Source: an uncultured Eubacteriales bacterium | GTDB lineage: Bacteria; Bacillota; Clostridia; Lachnospirales; Lachnospiraceae | DNA: 64,000 nucleotides | Assembly (NCBI GenBank): GCA_951800645.1 | Contig: CATOIK010000003.1 | Span: 62,001-126,000, forward strand | Direction: 5' to 3' | Shown: positions 28,619-37,792 of the stretch, one piece after another | Numbering within the stretch: the first letter of the stretch is position 1 | Layout of the letters: every line of letters begins with the position of its first letter | Translations under genes and position numbers: made by a program | The notes under the pieces: generated by a model | Databases searched by the model: none | Told to the model about the DNA's origin: nothing | The model's input: the letters and a program-made list of their open reading frames with translations, nothing else

Positions 28619-30187
28619 TCAATTCTCAATCTGATACAGCCGCCCATACTTCTCCTTCAGATACTTCACATAGTATTTCGGGTCAAAATCCTCCCCAGTC
28701 ATGTCCTTTAACAGCTCCTTGCTGGTTTTCAGCTTTCCAAACCGATGGATATGCTCTCTTAAATATTCCCGGATTTCTTCAATATGGCCGCTTTCCAGAG
28801 CGCCGTCAAAATCCAGAACCTTTCGCATATGGAAGTACATCTGGGCGCCGAAGGCGCTGCCTAATGCGTAGGAGGGGAAATATCCGAAAGAACCCTGAGC
28901 CCAGTGAATGTCCTGCAGTACGCCTTCCGTTTCATTTTCCGGACGAACCCCCAGATACGCCTCATACTTGTCCGCCCAAAGCCCTGGCAACTGCTCTACA
29001 TCCAGGTCTTCCTCAATCAGCAGCTTTTCCAGCTCATAGCGCACCAGCACATGAAGGCTGTAGGTCAGCTCATCTGCTTCCGTACGGATCAGTCCCGGCT
29101 CCACCCGGTTAATTGCCTTTACAAACATTTCCCGGCCTACGCCCTTTAGCTGTTCCGGAAACAGCTCCTTCACTTTCCCATACAGTGGAACCCAGAAAGC
29201 TTCACTGCGTCCGATGATATTTTCAAAGAATCGGGACTGGGATTCATGCATACCCATGGATGCTCCCTGACCGGCCAGGGTCTGAGTAAGGCTGTCGTCA
29301 ATTCCCATCTCATAAATCCCATGACCAGCCTCATGGATCACGGAGAAAAGAGAGCTGTCCATCTGCTCCTTATAATGGGTGGTAATCCGCACATCCCGGT
29401 TGTGAAGGGCCGTAGTAAAGGGATGGGCGCTGACTGCCAGCACACCCCTTGAGAAGTCAAAGCCTACATACTCTGCCAGGTATTCCGCCAGCTTCCGCTG
29501 ATCTTCCTCCGAATAATTTCCGGTAAGGAAATCATCCGGGATACGCACCGGGCTTTCCATCACCTTTCTGAGAAAGGGTACCAGCTCCGCCTTCAGAATT
29601 CCGAAAAATTCATCCAGCTCCTTCATGCCGAAGCCTTTCTCGTAGGTGTCCAGCATTACATCGTAAAGCTTCTGCCCATTTCTGGCCCGGTAACCGGCAA
29701 ACTTTTTCTGGTAATCAACAATTTTCTTAAGAGTGGGAGCAAAAGCCTCAAAATCACCCTGCGCCCTGGCTTTGGCCCAGATTCTGGCAGATTCACTGAC
29801 CAGTTCCTGATAAGCCCTGTATTCCTCTGGCGGAATGCAGGAAAGCTGACGCAGTTCCTCCGCTGCCTCCCGGACAACGGCCCGCTGTGCTTCCGTATAA
29901 GCCTGGCCATCGCCGTCCTTCTGAATTTCATCCTGGCACCGGCCAATCAGCTCTGCCGCCTTCGGTTCTGTCAGCGCCTTCTGATAAGCCGCCGATAAGG
30001 TTCCCTGGACTCTTGCCGTATTTCCGCCTGCTGCCTCCGGCGCCAGAGTTTCATTATCCCACTCTAAAAGAATCAGGGCCGTCTGAAATGCCATAGCCTG
30101 TTCTAAATATCCTTCCAGTTCCCGATACGCTTCCGTTCCGGAACCCTTATTTCCATTATTTTTTCCTGACAAACAGTTCTCTCCCAT
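28619..30187 (-). CDS. M32 family metallocarboxypeptidase (Taq carboxypeptidase type)
   Basis: Start at ATG 30185-30187 with AGGAGG 9 bases upstream (a longer frame has no ribosome site); 522 residues, about the usual 500. Cytosolic zinc carboxypeptidase that trims C-terminal residues. Zinc motif HExxH in VIHEAGHGIYEMG near residue 275 and third-ligand region MGMHESQSRFFENIIGR near 305; also the family HPFTTALHNRDVRITT and IRTEADELTYSLHVLVRYELE. Unlike shorter members it has a 25-residue polar N-terminal extension. Lies 81 bases downstream of the ATPase gene. Confidence 0.92.
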   Translation of the reverse strand: MGENCLSGKNNGNKGSGTEAYRELEGYLEQAMAFQTALILLEWDNETLAPEAAGGNTARVQGTLSAAYQKALTEPKAAELIGRCQDEIQKDGDGQAYTEAQRAVVREAAEELRQLSCIPPEEYRAYQELVSESARIWAKARAQGDFEAFAPTLKKIVDYQKKFAGYRARNGQKLYDVMLDTYEKGFGMKELDEFFGILKAELVPFLRKVMESPVRIPDDFLTGNYSEEDQRKLAEYLAEYVGFDFSRGVLAVSAHPFTTALHNRDVRITTHYKEQMDSSLFSVIHEAGHGIYEMGIDDSLTQTLAGQGASMGMHESQSRFFENIIGRSEAFWVPLYGKVKELFPEQLKGVGREMFVKAINRVEPGLIRTEADELTYSLHVLVRYELEKLLIEEDLDVEQLPGLWADKYEAYLGVRPENETEGVLQDIHWAQGSFGYFPSYALGSAFGAQMYFHMRKVLDFDGALESGHIEEIREYLREHIHRFGKLKTSKELLKDMTGEDFDPKYYVKYLKEKYGRLYQIEN

Positions 30188-30268
30188 CAATCTGCTTCCT
30201 CCTGTTTTCTCTCGATGCTTTGTCTTCTTTGATTCCAGTCTCTCCCATCGATGCAAAACTATACATCC

Positions 30269-31951
30269 TTACTGCCCGCGGTAACGATTTAAACAGGCAA
30301 AAATCTCCTGTCTGCGGGGCCTTGCCAAACCGCAGGGCACAAAGGAGCCGCAAAACGGTTCCCAGCCCTTTTTATCCAGGGTATCCATAAGCACCTGAAC
30401 CACCTGACGCAAAGAACGCCGTCCGTCTGCAGCCTGCTCCAATGCATAGCGGAGCAAAGATGCCAGCGCCTGAGTCTGCTCTCCGTCTGCCAGCTGCTCC
30501 ACATACCGCAGATCTACGGTTTCACGGTCAATGGAAAAGGAATCCCGGCCAAAGGTTTTTACCTTGACCCGATCCGATGGAAGCTTTCTTACCTGAAACG
30601 GAAAATCATAGGATGGAAGCTGAAATCCCGGCGCCTGGATACGAGGCGCCTTATGATCCCTGCACAGTCCTTTCACCTTCTCTGTAATATCCACCGGTTT
30701 GTATGCGTCCATCTGAAGAATCTTGTCTGCAATGTAGAAGAAAGCCCCGGAGCTGCCTGCTACCAGAATGGTGGAAATCCCGGCCTGTTCATACAAATCT
30801 CTGGCCCGCTCCAGAAACGGCGTAATAGGTTCCTTATCCCGGCTGATCACCTGCTGCATAAAATCATCCCGCACCATAAAATTGGTAGCAGAGGTATCCT
30901 CATCAATCAAGAACAGATTAGAGCCTGCTTCTATGCTTTCCATCACCCCTGCAGCCTGAGAGGTGCTTCCGCTGGCATCCATAGTAGAAAAGCAGGCAGT
31001 ATTTTTTTTATTGGGCAGGTCGTTGATAAACAGGGAAATATCCATCCGGCGGATAAACCGTCCTTCCTCTGCCCGCAGCTTCACTGCCGTGTCATCGGTA
31101 ATCACAAATTCCCGGCCATCTCCTGCCACATGGTTGTATACCCCCATCTGCAGCGCAGAAAGCAGGGTGGATTTTCCGTGATACCCGCCGCCTACAATCA
31201 GGGTAATACCCTGAGGAACAGCCATGCCGGTTACCTTCCCCCGATGAGGCAAAACAAGGGTCTGCTCCATGGATACTGGAGAAACAAAGGGCACGCTGCC
31301 GTTCATAGGCTGGTCAGACACGCCGCTTTTCCGAGGCAGAATGGAGCCGTTGGCCACAAAGGCAGACAGCTTCTCCTTCTTTAACAATTCCCGCACTGCC
31401 TGCTGGTCTTCTGCCAAATACACTGCCGCCTGAACGGCCTTTTGGTCCAGACACCTGTAAAAAAAGCTGTTCTCCACACACTTGGGAAGAAACCCAAACA
31501 GAATCTTCTCCAGCCCACCTGCATCGATAGTCCGGCCAAAAGCAGGAAATCCTACAAGAAACCGGGCAGTGACTTTTCCGCCGCCAATCTGACAGGCGCT
31601 TCGTTCCAGTACCTCCTGCCCACACCGGGCAGTAGAGATCAGGCCGCTTTTCCCGGAACCCTTTGCCTTGAAATTGTAGGCCTCCACCTGCTTTGCAAAC
31701 TGTCTGGTAAGATAGTCCTGCAGTGCAATCCTTCCCCAGTCCTTCTCATAAAGCTCTGTCGGAAATCCGGCCAGCTTTAAGGGGATCTCCACATGAACAC
31801 TGGATGGGGAAGCAAACGGGTCTCCCTGCACATGGTCGATAACCAACTTATAACTTCCGAACTCATATGCCCCAGAAAGGGATTTATAAGCCGGATAGCT
31901 TTTCCTGTCAATGGAGCGCAGCATAGTACGCAGTTCATTAGATGATCTCAT
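30269..31951 (-). CDS. ABC-class P-loop ATPase (PF09818 type, function unknown)
   Basis: Start set at ATG 31949-31951 (MRSSNELRTML) because AAAGGAG lies 8 bases upstream; 560 residues. Walker A is GGGYHGKSTLLSAL (about 255), and Walker B with its DEDTSATNFM switch follows (FLIDEDTSATNF, about 345). LVLPHRGKVTGMAVPQGITL precedes the P-loop. These identify the predicted ABC-class ATPase family, soluble proteins with no membrane partner. A eukaryotic relative is found in an RNA-editing complex, so a nucleic-acid role is possible but unproven. Its 5' side carries the 121-bp structured repeat. Confidence 0.88.
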   Translation of the reverse strand: MRSSNELRTMLRSIDRKSYPAYKSLSGAYEFGSYKLVIDHVQGDPFASPSSVHVEIPLKLAGFPTELYEKDWGRIALQDYLTRQFAKQVEAYNFKAKGSGKSGLISTARCGQEVLERSACQIGGGKVTARFLVGFPAFGRTIDAGGLEKILFGFLPKCVENSFFYRCLDQKAVQAAVYLAEDQQAVRELLKKEKLSAFVANGSILPRKSGVSDQPMNGSVPFVSPVSMEQTLVLPHRGKVTGMAVPQGITLIVGGGYHGKSTLLSALQMGVYNHVAGDGREFVITDDTAVKLRAEEGRFIRRMDISLFINDLPNKKNTACFSTMDASGSTSQAAGVMESIEAGSNLFLIDEDTSATNFMVRDDFMQQVISRDKEPITPFLERARDLYEQAGISTILVAGSSGAFFYIADKILQMDAYKPVDITEKVKGLCRDHKAPRIQAPGFQLPSYDFPFQVRKLPSDRVKVKTFGRDSFSIDRETVDLRYVEQLADGEQTQALASLLRYALEQAADGRRSLRQVVQVLMDTLDKKGWEPFCGSFVPCGLARPRRQEIFACLNRYRGQ

Positions 31952-31984
31952 AACCTTCACTCCTTTATTTTCAAAATTATGAAA

Positions 31985-32105
31985 GAGTCCGGTTCACCGG
32001 ACTCTCGCGCCGGAGCGCGTCTGCGTCAGCAGACATTTTCCTTAAGCGCGAAGTGCGCATCCCGCGGAGCGTTTTTGTTTCATAGGGCGAACTTTCCTAT
32101 GAAAC
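31985..32105 (+). repeat. 121-bp multi-hairpin repeat, copy 1
   Basis: Five consecutive stem-loops can be drawn on the plus strand: GAGTCCGG/CCGGACTC (loop TTCA), CGCGC/GCGCG (loop CGGA), GTCTGC/GCAGAC (loop GTCA), GCGC/GCGC, and a 10-bp GTTTCATAGG/CCTATGAAAC. A second copy at 49224-49344 has the same length and differs at 9 positions. Lies between the ATPase start and the NUDIX terminator. No ORF. Class unknown; it could be a REP-like intergenic element or a structured RNA. Confidence 0.8.
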
Positions 32106-32106
32106 A

Positions 32107-32144
32107 AAGAAAAAACCAGCCAGAGCCCTCCGCCCTGCCTGGTT
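32107..32144 (-). terminator. intrinsic terminator of the second NUDIX gene
   Basis: Minus strand: AACCAG-G-CA pairs with TG-G-CTGGTT (32114-32122 with 32136-32144), followed by a T-run TTTTTTC. Begins 24 bases after the stop codon. Confidence 0.8.
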
Positions 32145-32168
32145 CTTCCTCTGTCTGGTCATTTAGTT

Positions 32169-32621
32169 TTAGAAATATTTTTTGTTTCCCCAAAGGTTTG
32201 CCTTCTTCAGGTCCAGATACTCATTATACGCCTTTTCCAGAATCTGCTTTTCATTGGAAAACTTCAGCAGATGGTAAGCCTCGTAGAATTTATAATATCC
32301 AGAATCTACAAAATGTTCTTCCCGCTGCGGTTTACTGTAATAGCTGTCAGCCATCATCAAGTACCAATGTACATCCTTCTCCACCATATCCTGAGGCGTG
32401 TTGAAGGAATAGGAGCTTTTCCCGATATACTTAATAATGGAGGCACTGACGCCGGTCTCCTCTTTTACTTCCCGGAGAGCAGTTTCCTTGTATTCCTCTC
32501 CTGGCTCTACAGTTCCCTTCGGCAAAACCCAGCCCTCATATTTATTCTTATAATTCTTATAAAGGACTAAAATCTTGCCGCGAAAAATGACCACACCTCC
32601 ACAGCTCGTTGCTTCTATCAT
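32169..32621 (-). CDS. NUDIX hydrolase (Ap4A-hydrolase-like)
   Basis: Start at ATG 32619-32621 (MIEATSCGGVVIFRGK) with AGGAGG 9 bases upstream; 150 residues. Nudix box GTVEPGEEYKETALREVKEE-TG (about 38-60), preceded by WVLPKG, which fits diadenosine polyphosphate hydrolases and related phosphohydrolases. It lies 74 bases downstream of the molybdenum hydroxylase gene and may share its transcript. Substrate not determinable. Confidence 0.88.
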   Translation of the reverse strand: MIEATSCGGVVIFRGKILVLYKNYKNKYEGWVLPKGTVEPGEEYKETALREVKEETGVSASIIKYIGKSSYSFNTPQDMVEKDVHWYLMMADSYYSKPQREEHFVDSGYYKFYEAYHLLKFSNEKQILEKAYNEYLDLKKANLWGNKKYF

Positions 32622-32695
32622 TGCAATTCCTCCTGGTCGCACAGTGCCGGGCAGCACTGGCTTGGTGTGTCACATAGACTGCTTTTAGTATACCT

Positions 32696-34990
32696 CTATT
32701 TGATAGAAGATGCAAGCTCTCTGAAAATTTTTTCCGGAGTAACAGGCAGTTCCCGAATCTGTACGCCGGTAGCTGCTGCCACTGCTCCTGCAATAGCCGG
32801 AGACGGGGTGTTGATAACCACCTCTCCTACAGACTTTACGCCGAAGGGACCGGTAGGCTCGTAGCTGCTCTCAATTTCCACCCGGATATTTCCTGTATCC
32901 ATCCGGGTCGGCAGCTTGTACTGCATAAAGGAATTTTCGTATACCCGGCCTCGCTCAGAACGGGTCACATCCTCAAACATCGCCATGCCGATGCCCTGTC
33001 CTAAGCCGCCCTCTGTCTGCACTCGTACCAGATTGGGGTTGATGGGGGTTCCGCAGTCGATAACGCCTACATAATCTACCAGTTCAAAGGCACAGGTTTC
33101 CTTGTCCAGCTCAATCTCTGCCATACCTACCATAAACGGAGGCGGAGAAACCGGGGAAGAATGGGATTCTGTTACTTCCAGAGCCTTTCCGTTATTGCAC
33201 ATAACCTGGTTCCCGATGTCTTTCAGACTGATGAAAGCATCTCCGTCTACACAGTATACCCGGTCGCCGTCAAAGTCTACATCGTCTGCGGTTAAGCCCA
33301 GATACTCTGCGCCTTTCTCCTTAATCTTTTCCACCATGGACTGGCTGGCCTTTACCACAGCCATACCGGTCAGGTAAGCCGTACTGGAAGCATAGGAGCC
33401 GGAGTCATAGGGAGATACATCCGTATCTACGCCGTGAGTAACAATATTGTCCAGGTCGCAGCCAAGACAGTCTGCAGCTACCTGAGCCAGGGTGGTATCG
33501 CATCCAGTACCCATATCGGACGCGCCAATCATCAGGCTGTAGAAGCCGTCGTCGTTTAATTTTAAGGTAGCGCCTGCCACATCCACCTTGGAAATGGAGG
33601 AGCCCTGCATAGCCATAGCTACGCCTACAGCCCGGACTTTGCCGTTGCCCATATCCTTACAGGGCCATTTTTCATCCCAGCCAATCATTTCCTTGGCCCG
33701 CTTCATACAGCGGTCCAAAGCGCAGCTATTGGCAGTCTCCCCATAATAGGCCGGCATTACATCCCCTTCGTGAACCATGTTCATCTCACGAAGCTTTACC
33801 GGATCCATATGAAGCTCCATAGCCATTTCATTTACAGCAGATTCCAGAGCAAAGATTCCCTGGGTGGCTCCGTAACCCCGGTAAGCGCCGGCAGACATGG
33901 TATTGGTGTAGACCACATCGTAGTGGAACCGGAACGCCTTTATAGTAGAATATAAGGGAATGGACTTATGTCCTGACAGGCCTACGGTGGTAGGGCCGTG
34001 CTCTCCGAATGCGCCGGTGTTGGACAGGGTATACAGATCCACTGCCTGGAACACGCCATTTTTGTCTGCTCCTAAGCGAACGGTCACTTCCATCTCATGA
34101 CGGGGCGAAGAAGCAATCTGGGATTCATAACGGCTGAAAATCATCTTGGAAGGCTTGCCGGTCTTCCAGGTGACAAATGCAGGATACATCTCGGAAACTG
34201 CCGTCTGCTTGGCGCCGAAGCCGCCGCCGATACGAGGCTTGATCACCCGCACTTTGGATTTTGGAATGTCCAGGGCATTGGCCACAATGCGGCGCACATG
34301 GAAGGGAATCTGGGTGGAGGATGTTACCACCAGCCGTCCATAAGCGTCCAGCTCTGCATATGTGCGGAAGGTTTCCATCATTGCCTGCTGATTGGCCTTG
34401 CAGTGATAGGTCCGCTCAATCACATGGTCGCAGGAGGCTAAAATACTGTCCACATCTCCGTGAGCCTCCTCTCCTGCAGCACAAAGGTTCCGTTTGTTAT
34501 CTGCTCCTACCGTACACAGGCTCTGCCAACTGTCCTCCGGATGAATTAACACCGGGTTGTCTTTGGCCGTGCGGAAATCCAGCACCGGCTCCAGCACCTG
34601 GTATTTGATTTTAATCAGCTTTAAAGCCCGGTCTACTGCTTCCTCGGTTGCGCCGGCTACAATGGCAGCCGCATCTCCCACAAACCGCATCCGCCTATCC
34701 AGCACCAGCCGGTCATAAGGGCTGGGCTCCGGATAGGTCTGGCCTGCCAGGGTAAACCGTTTCTGGGAACAGTCTTCCCAGGTAAATACTGCTTCTATTC
34801 CCGGATAAGCCGCAGCTTTTGAGGTATCAATCTCCTCAATCCATGCATGGGCGTGAGGACAACGCAGCACCTTCACCACCAGGCAGTCCCTGGGAGCGAT
34901 GTCATCGGTGTAAACCGGCTTTCCGGTTACCAGCGCCCGGTAATCCTTTTTGGAAACGGAACTTCCTACAAAGGTTTCTTTTTTCTCCAT
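32696..34990 (-). CDS. xanthine dehydrogenase family, molybdopterin-binding subunit
   Basis: Start ATG 34988-34990 (MEKKETFVGSSV), with AAAGGAGG 10 bases upstream; 764 residues. N-terminal a/b-hammerhead domain (about 20-130), then the large Moco-binding domain with RIGGGFGAKQ (about 235), MSAGAYRGYGATQ (about 350), QTEGGLGQGIGMA (about 670) and SVGEVVI, whose Glu is the expected catalytic base (about 730). Large subunit of a three-part molybdenum hydroxylase with the next two genes. The natural substrate may be xanthine, another purine or an N-heterocycle. Confidence 0.92.
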   Translation of the reverse strand: MEKKETFVGSSVSKKDYRALVTGKPVYTDDIAPRDCLVVKVLRCPHAHAWIEEIDTSKAAAYPGIEAVFTWEDCSQKRFTLAGQTYPEPSPYDRLVLDRRMRFVGDAAAIVAGATEEAVDRALKLIKIKYQVLEPVLDFRTAKDNPVLIHPEDSWQSLCTVGADNKRNLCAAGEEAHGDVDSILASCDHVIERTYHCKANQQAMMETFRTYAELDAYGRLVVTSSTQIPFHVRRIVANALDIPKSKVRVIKPRIGGGFGAKQTAVSEMYPAFVTWKTGKPSKMIFSRYESQIASSPRHEMEVTVRLGADKNGVFQAVDLYTLSNTGAFGEHGPTTVGLSGHKSIPLYSTIKAFRFHYDVVYTNTMSAGAYRGYGATQGIFALESAVNEMAMELHMDPVKLREMNMVHEGDVMPAYYGETANSCALDRCMKRAKEMIGWDEKWPCKDMGNGKVRAVGVAMAMQGSSISKVDVAGATLKLNDDGFYSLMIGASDMGTGCDTTLAQVAADCLGCDLDNIVTHGVDTDVSPYDSGSYASSTAYLTGMAVVKASQSMVEKIKEKGAEYLGLTADDVDFDGDRVYCVDGDAFISLKDIGNQVMCNNGKALEVTESHSSPVSPPPFMVGMAEIELDKETCAFELVDYVGVIDCGTPINPNLVRVQTEGGLGQGIGMAMFEDVTRSERGRVYENSFMQYKLPTRMDTGNIRVEIESSYEPTGPFGVKSVGEVVINTPSPAIAGAVAAATGVQIRELPVTPEKIFRELASSIK

Positions 34991-34995
34991 GCCGA

Positions 34996-35454
34996 TCACG
35001 CCTCCTTTTTCCGGTTTAAATATTTCTCAATGGCCCGCATCTGGCCTGCATAGCCAGTGCAGCGGCATAAGTTTCCTGCCAGGTATTCCCGGATTTCATC
35101 CATAGCAGGGCTTTCCAGCTCCCGCTCCATAGCCAGCACATTCATGATCAGACCGGGGCTGCAGAATCCGCACTGGTCTGCTCCCTCTGCCGCCAGAAAT
35201 GCGCCGAAAGCCTCTGCTTCTTCTCTTACGCCCTCCAAAGTAGTAATCTCATGTCCGTCTGCCCTGGCTGCCAGCACAGAACAGGACAGAGTAGGAACGC
35301 CGTCCATCCAAACGGTGCAGAGACCGCAGTTAGAGGTTTCGCATCCCCGCTTTACACTGTAGCAGCCAAGGCTTCGCAGAAGGTCTAACAGCAGGGTTCC
35401 CGGCTCAATTTCTGCTTTCGCCAGTTTTCCATTTAATGTCATTTCAATATTCAT
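34996..35454 (-). CDS. xanthine dehydrogenase family, 2Fe-2S subunit
   Basis: 152 residues, normal for the separate iron-sulfur subunit. N-terminal ferredoxin-like cluster (GCETSNCGLC, then TLSC) and C-terminal four-helix cluster (CGFCSPG, then CRCTGYAGQ); eight cysteines in the family spacing carry two 2Fe-2S clusters that pass electrons from Mo to FAD. Overlaps the FAD-subunit gene by 4 bases and the Mo-subunit start by a 5-base gap: one operon in the order FAD, FeS, Mo. Confidence 0.95.
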   Translation of the reverse strand: MNIEMTLNGKLAKAEIEPGTLLLDLLRSLGCYSVKRGCETSNCGLCTVWMDGVPTLSCSVLAARADGHEITTLEGVREEAEAFGAFLAAEGADQCGFCSPGLIMNVLAMERELESPAMDEIREYLAGNLCRCTGYAGQMRAIEKYLNRKKEA

Positions 35455-36227
35455 TTCTGCTCCTCCCCCTTAAGCTGCTCCATCAGCCGTCTCACATACA
35501 CCCCGGCCAGATATTTCCGGTACTGGCCGCTGGCCCGCAGATTATCTCCGTAGGCAAACTGCTCTGCTGCCGCCTGTGCCTGCTCTGCAAGAGAGCTTTC
35601 CCCTGCAGTCAGTTTTACAAGGGCTGCCTTTCCCGGTCTGGCTCCAATGGACACATACCAGCAGTCCTCCTTCTTTGCAACGCCGCAGGCGATAACCGGG
35701 AAATCGGTTTTAGAAGGACGCTGGGAAACATAGGCTGCCTTCCGTCCATCCTTTTTAATGATTACCCGCACCAGAATATCCCGGTTATAAGGCATCTTTG
35801 CAAATTCCTCCAACGATACAATGCCGCCCTTGTAAAGCTCTACCTGGGTATCCAGCATCATCATACAGGTCAGAATGTCGGAAAATCCGTAACGGCCGAA
35901 AACACTTCCTCCTACGGTAGCGCCGTTGCGGAACTGGGTTCCTACAATGTGGCGGGTACACGCTTTAAACACACCGCCGAAATACTCGTTCAGCCCTTTA
36001 TGCTGCTCTAACTGCCGCAGGCTGCACATACACCCGATTCGGAATTCCTCTTCTGTTTCCTCAATTTTATCAAGGCCCAGGCCGGATAAATCAATGGCTG
36101 TCATTTTGTAGTTGCTTCCCATTTTCAGCCACATCATACCACCTAAAAGCACATTGCTTTTTTTCTGATTCAACTGGTATGCCTCTTCCAGGCTTCCTGC
36201 TTTCACATACTCTTTTACTCGAAACAC
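35451..36227 (-). CDS. xanthine dehydrogenase family, FAD-binding subunit
   Basis: Starts at GTG 36225-36227 (reading MFRVKEYVKAGSLEEAY), with AAAGGAGG 9 bases upstream; 258 residues. FAD-binding PCMH-type domain (LGGMMWLKMGSNYKMTAIDLSG-like segment at 28-50), then CMCSLRQLEQHK and TQFRNGATVGGSV (about 95-110), the isoalloxazine-contact loop; CO dehydrogenase flavoprotein C-terminal domain after about 155. First gene of the operon. Slightly shorter than typical (about 280-290). Confidence 0.9.
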   Translation of the reverse strand: MFRVKEYVKAGSLEEAYQLNQKKSNVLLGGMMWLKMGSNYKMTAIDLSGLGLDKIEETEEEFRIGCMCSLRQLEQHKGLNEYFGGVFKACTRHIVGTQFRNGATVGGSVFGRYGFSDILTCMMMLDTQVELYKGGIVSLEEFAKMPYNRDILVRVIIKKDGRKAAYVSQRPSKTDFPVIACGVAKKEDCWYVSIGARPGKAALVKLTAGESSLAEQAQAAAEQFAYGDNLRASGQYRKYLAGVYVRRLMEQLKGEEQK

Positions 36228-36287
36228 CGGATTTCCTCCTTTGTACGCGTCTGTTTGCTGTATTTCAAATCTATCACAATCTTTTTC

Positions 36288-36317
36288 AGTATAGCACAAA
36301 CAAATCTGGCTTGTCCA
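36288..36317 (-). promoter_or_regulatory. promoter for the molybdenum hydroxylase operon
   Basis: Minus strand: -35 TGGACA (36312-36317), 18-base spacer, -10 TATACT (36288-36293); about 60 bases before the GTG start. Confidence 0.6.
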
Positions 36318-36349
36318 TGGGTCTGACCTTTTCTGTCACAATCTCTCCC

Positions 36350-37792
36350 TTATCTGGAAAAATAAAGGTCAAACAGGGTTCTGGCAATGGGAGCAGCCAC
36401 CTGCCCGCCGGCGCCCCCTTCCTCTACAATGACGGTTACCACCAGACGAGGATCCTCTGCCGGAGCAAAGCCGGTAAACCAGGCGTGGCTTTCTTTTCCG
36501 GTTTCAAATTCTGCAGAGCCGGTTTTTCCTGCCACTGCATAATCTTCAGTCCGCACAGCAGAACCAGTTCCGTCTGTCACCACCTTCCGCATCAGCCCAG
36601 ACAGAATATCTGCCTCCTCAGGCTCCATCAAGCTGCCGTAAGCAGATGGCAGAAACTTCTTTACTTCCTCCCCTGCCTCACTCTCTACATGGTCGATCAG
36701 ATAAGGCTTCATGGCTACGCCGCCGTTGGCAATGGCCGATGTCAAAATAGCATTGTGAATAGGCGTCATCTGAGTATTCCCCTGTCCGATGGAAGTCTGC
36801 AGCCGCTCCCAGTCGTCTGCTCCGCTGCCCATGGCATAGGAGCTTTTACTGTAAGCGATGGCAAGAGGCAGTTCCCGGTTAAACAGAAGCTGACCGGTTA
36901 AATCCATCATCTTGTTCAGGTTCAGTTCCAGACCCAGACTGGCAAAGGCGCCATTGCAGGAATTGGCAAAGGCCTCCTCCAGATTCTGGGTTCCGTGGAC
37001 ATTTTCATGGTAGCAGGAAATTTTGTAGTCCTTCCATTCAAAAGTACCATCGCAGTCAAAGGTAAAATCCTGCCAGTCTGTTGGATATTCCCGCATATAG
37101 GCCAGAGCTGTAACCATCTTAAAGGTAGAGCCAGGCGGGTACACCCCCTGGGTTGCCCGGTTCAACAGTTGGGCCTCCTTGTTGTCTCCGGAAATCAGCG
37201 CTTCCCAATCCGCCCTCAGGGTGTTTGGATTAAATCCCGGCTTGGAAACCATAGCCAGGATTTTCCCAGTGTCCGGCTCCATTGCCACTACGGCCCCTTT
37301 CCGGTCTCCCAGTGCCTCCGACGCTGCCTGCTGCAAATCCACATCCAGAGTAGTAACCACATTGTCTCCGATGTTTTTCACACCGGAAAGCTCATTGATG
37401 GTCTGTTCCACCAGATTCATATGGGAAGACAGCAGATAGAAATTCCCCAGAGCTTCCAGACCAGTTTTTCCATAGTCGGAATATCCTACCACATGGGCAA
37501 ACAGGGAGCCGTAGGGGTAATTACGAGTCTCGCTGCCATCCTCCCCCACTAAGGTTTCCGCCAGTACCCGGCCGTCACTGCTTAGAATCTCCCCCCGCAG
37601 AATCCGGTCAGAAAAGCGGTCCAGCCTTGCATTGTAGGAATTGTTGATGACAGTCTCGCTTTTCACCTGAAGAAAATATCCCATATAGCCTAACAGACAG
37701 ACAAAGATTCCCACTACCCCATAGGTAATGATCATAATGCTTTTGTTGGCTTTTGGATTTGGCGCCTTTCTATTCATAGTCCTCCTCGTCAT
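36350..37792 (-). CDS. penicillin-binding protein, class B transpeptidase (PbpA/FtsI-like)
   Basis: 480 residues. One N-terminal membrane helix (SIMIITYGVVGIFVCLLGYM), a short pedestal, and a transpeptidase domain with SxxK in GSTFKMVT (about 215), SxN in ANSCNGAF (about 275) and KTG in VAGKTGSAEF (about 425). Cross-links peptidoglycan outside the membrane with its SEDS partner next door. The start overlaps ftsW-like by 23 bases. A second ATG at 37775-37777 has AGGAGG but only 3 bases before it, so the exact start is open. Short compared with PBP2 or FtsI (550-700), like the PbpA of Clostridia and actinobacteria. Confidence 0.92.
   Translation of the reverse strand: MTRRTMNRKAPNPKANKSIMIITYGVVGIFVCLLGYMGYFLQVKSETVINNSYNARLDRFSDRILRGEILSSDGRVLAETLVGEDGSETRNYPYGSLFAHVVGYSDYGKTGLEALGNFYLLSSHMNLVEQTINELSGVKNIGDNVVTTLDVDLQQAASEALGDRKGAVVAMEPDTGKILAMVSKPGFNPNTLRADWEALISGDNKEAQLLNRATQGVYPPGSTFKMVTALAYMREYPTDWQDFTFDCDGTFEWKDYKISCYHENVHGTQNLEEAFANSCNGAFASLGLELNLNKMMDLTGQLLFNRELPLAIAYSKSSYAMGSGADDWERLQTSIGQGNTQMTPIHNAILTSAIANGGVAMKPYLIDHVESEAGEEVKKFLPSAYGSLMEPEEADILSGLMRKVVTDGTGSAVRTEDYAVAGKTGSAEFETGKESHAWFTGFAPAEDPRLVVTVIVEEGGAGGQVAAPIARTLFDLYFSR

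Noticed and set aside
30653-31384. 243-codon plus-strand open frame inside the ABC-class ATPase gene
   Set aside because: Fully antisense to a gene with intact P-loop motifs; no recognisable domain, no ribosome site.
31985-32105. insertion sequence end or CRISPR unit
   Set aside because: There is no transposase, no target-site duplication and no regular spacing; only two copies 17 kb apart are visible.
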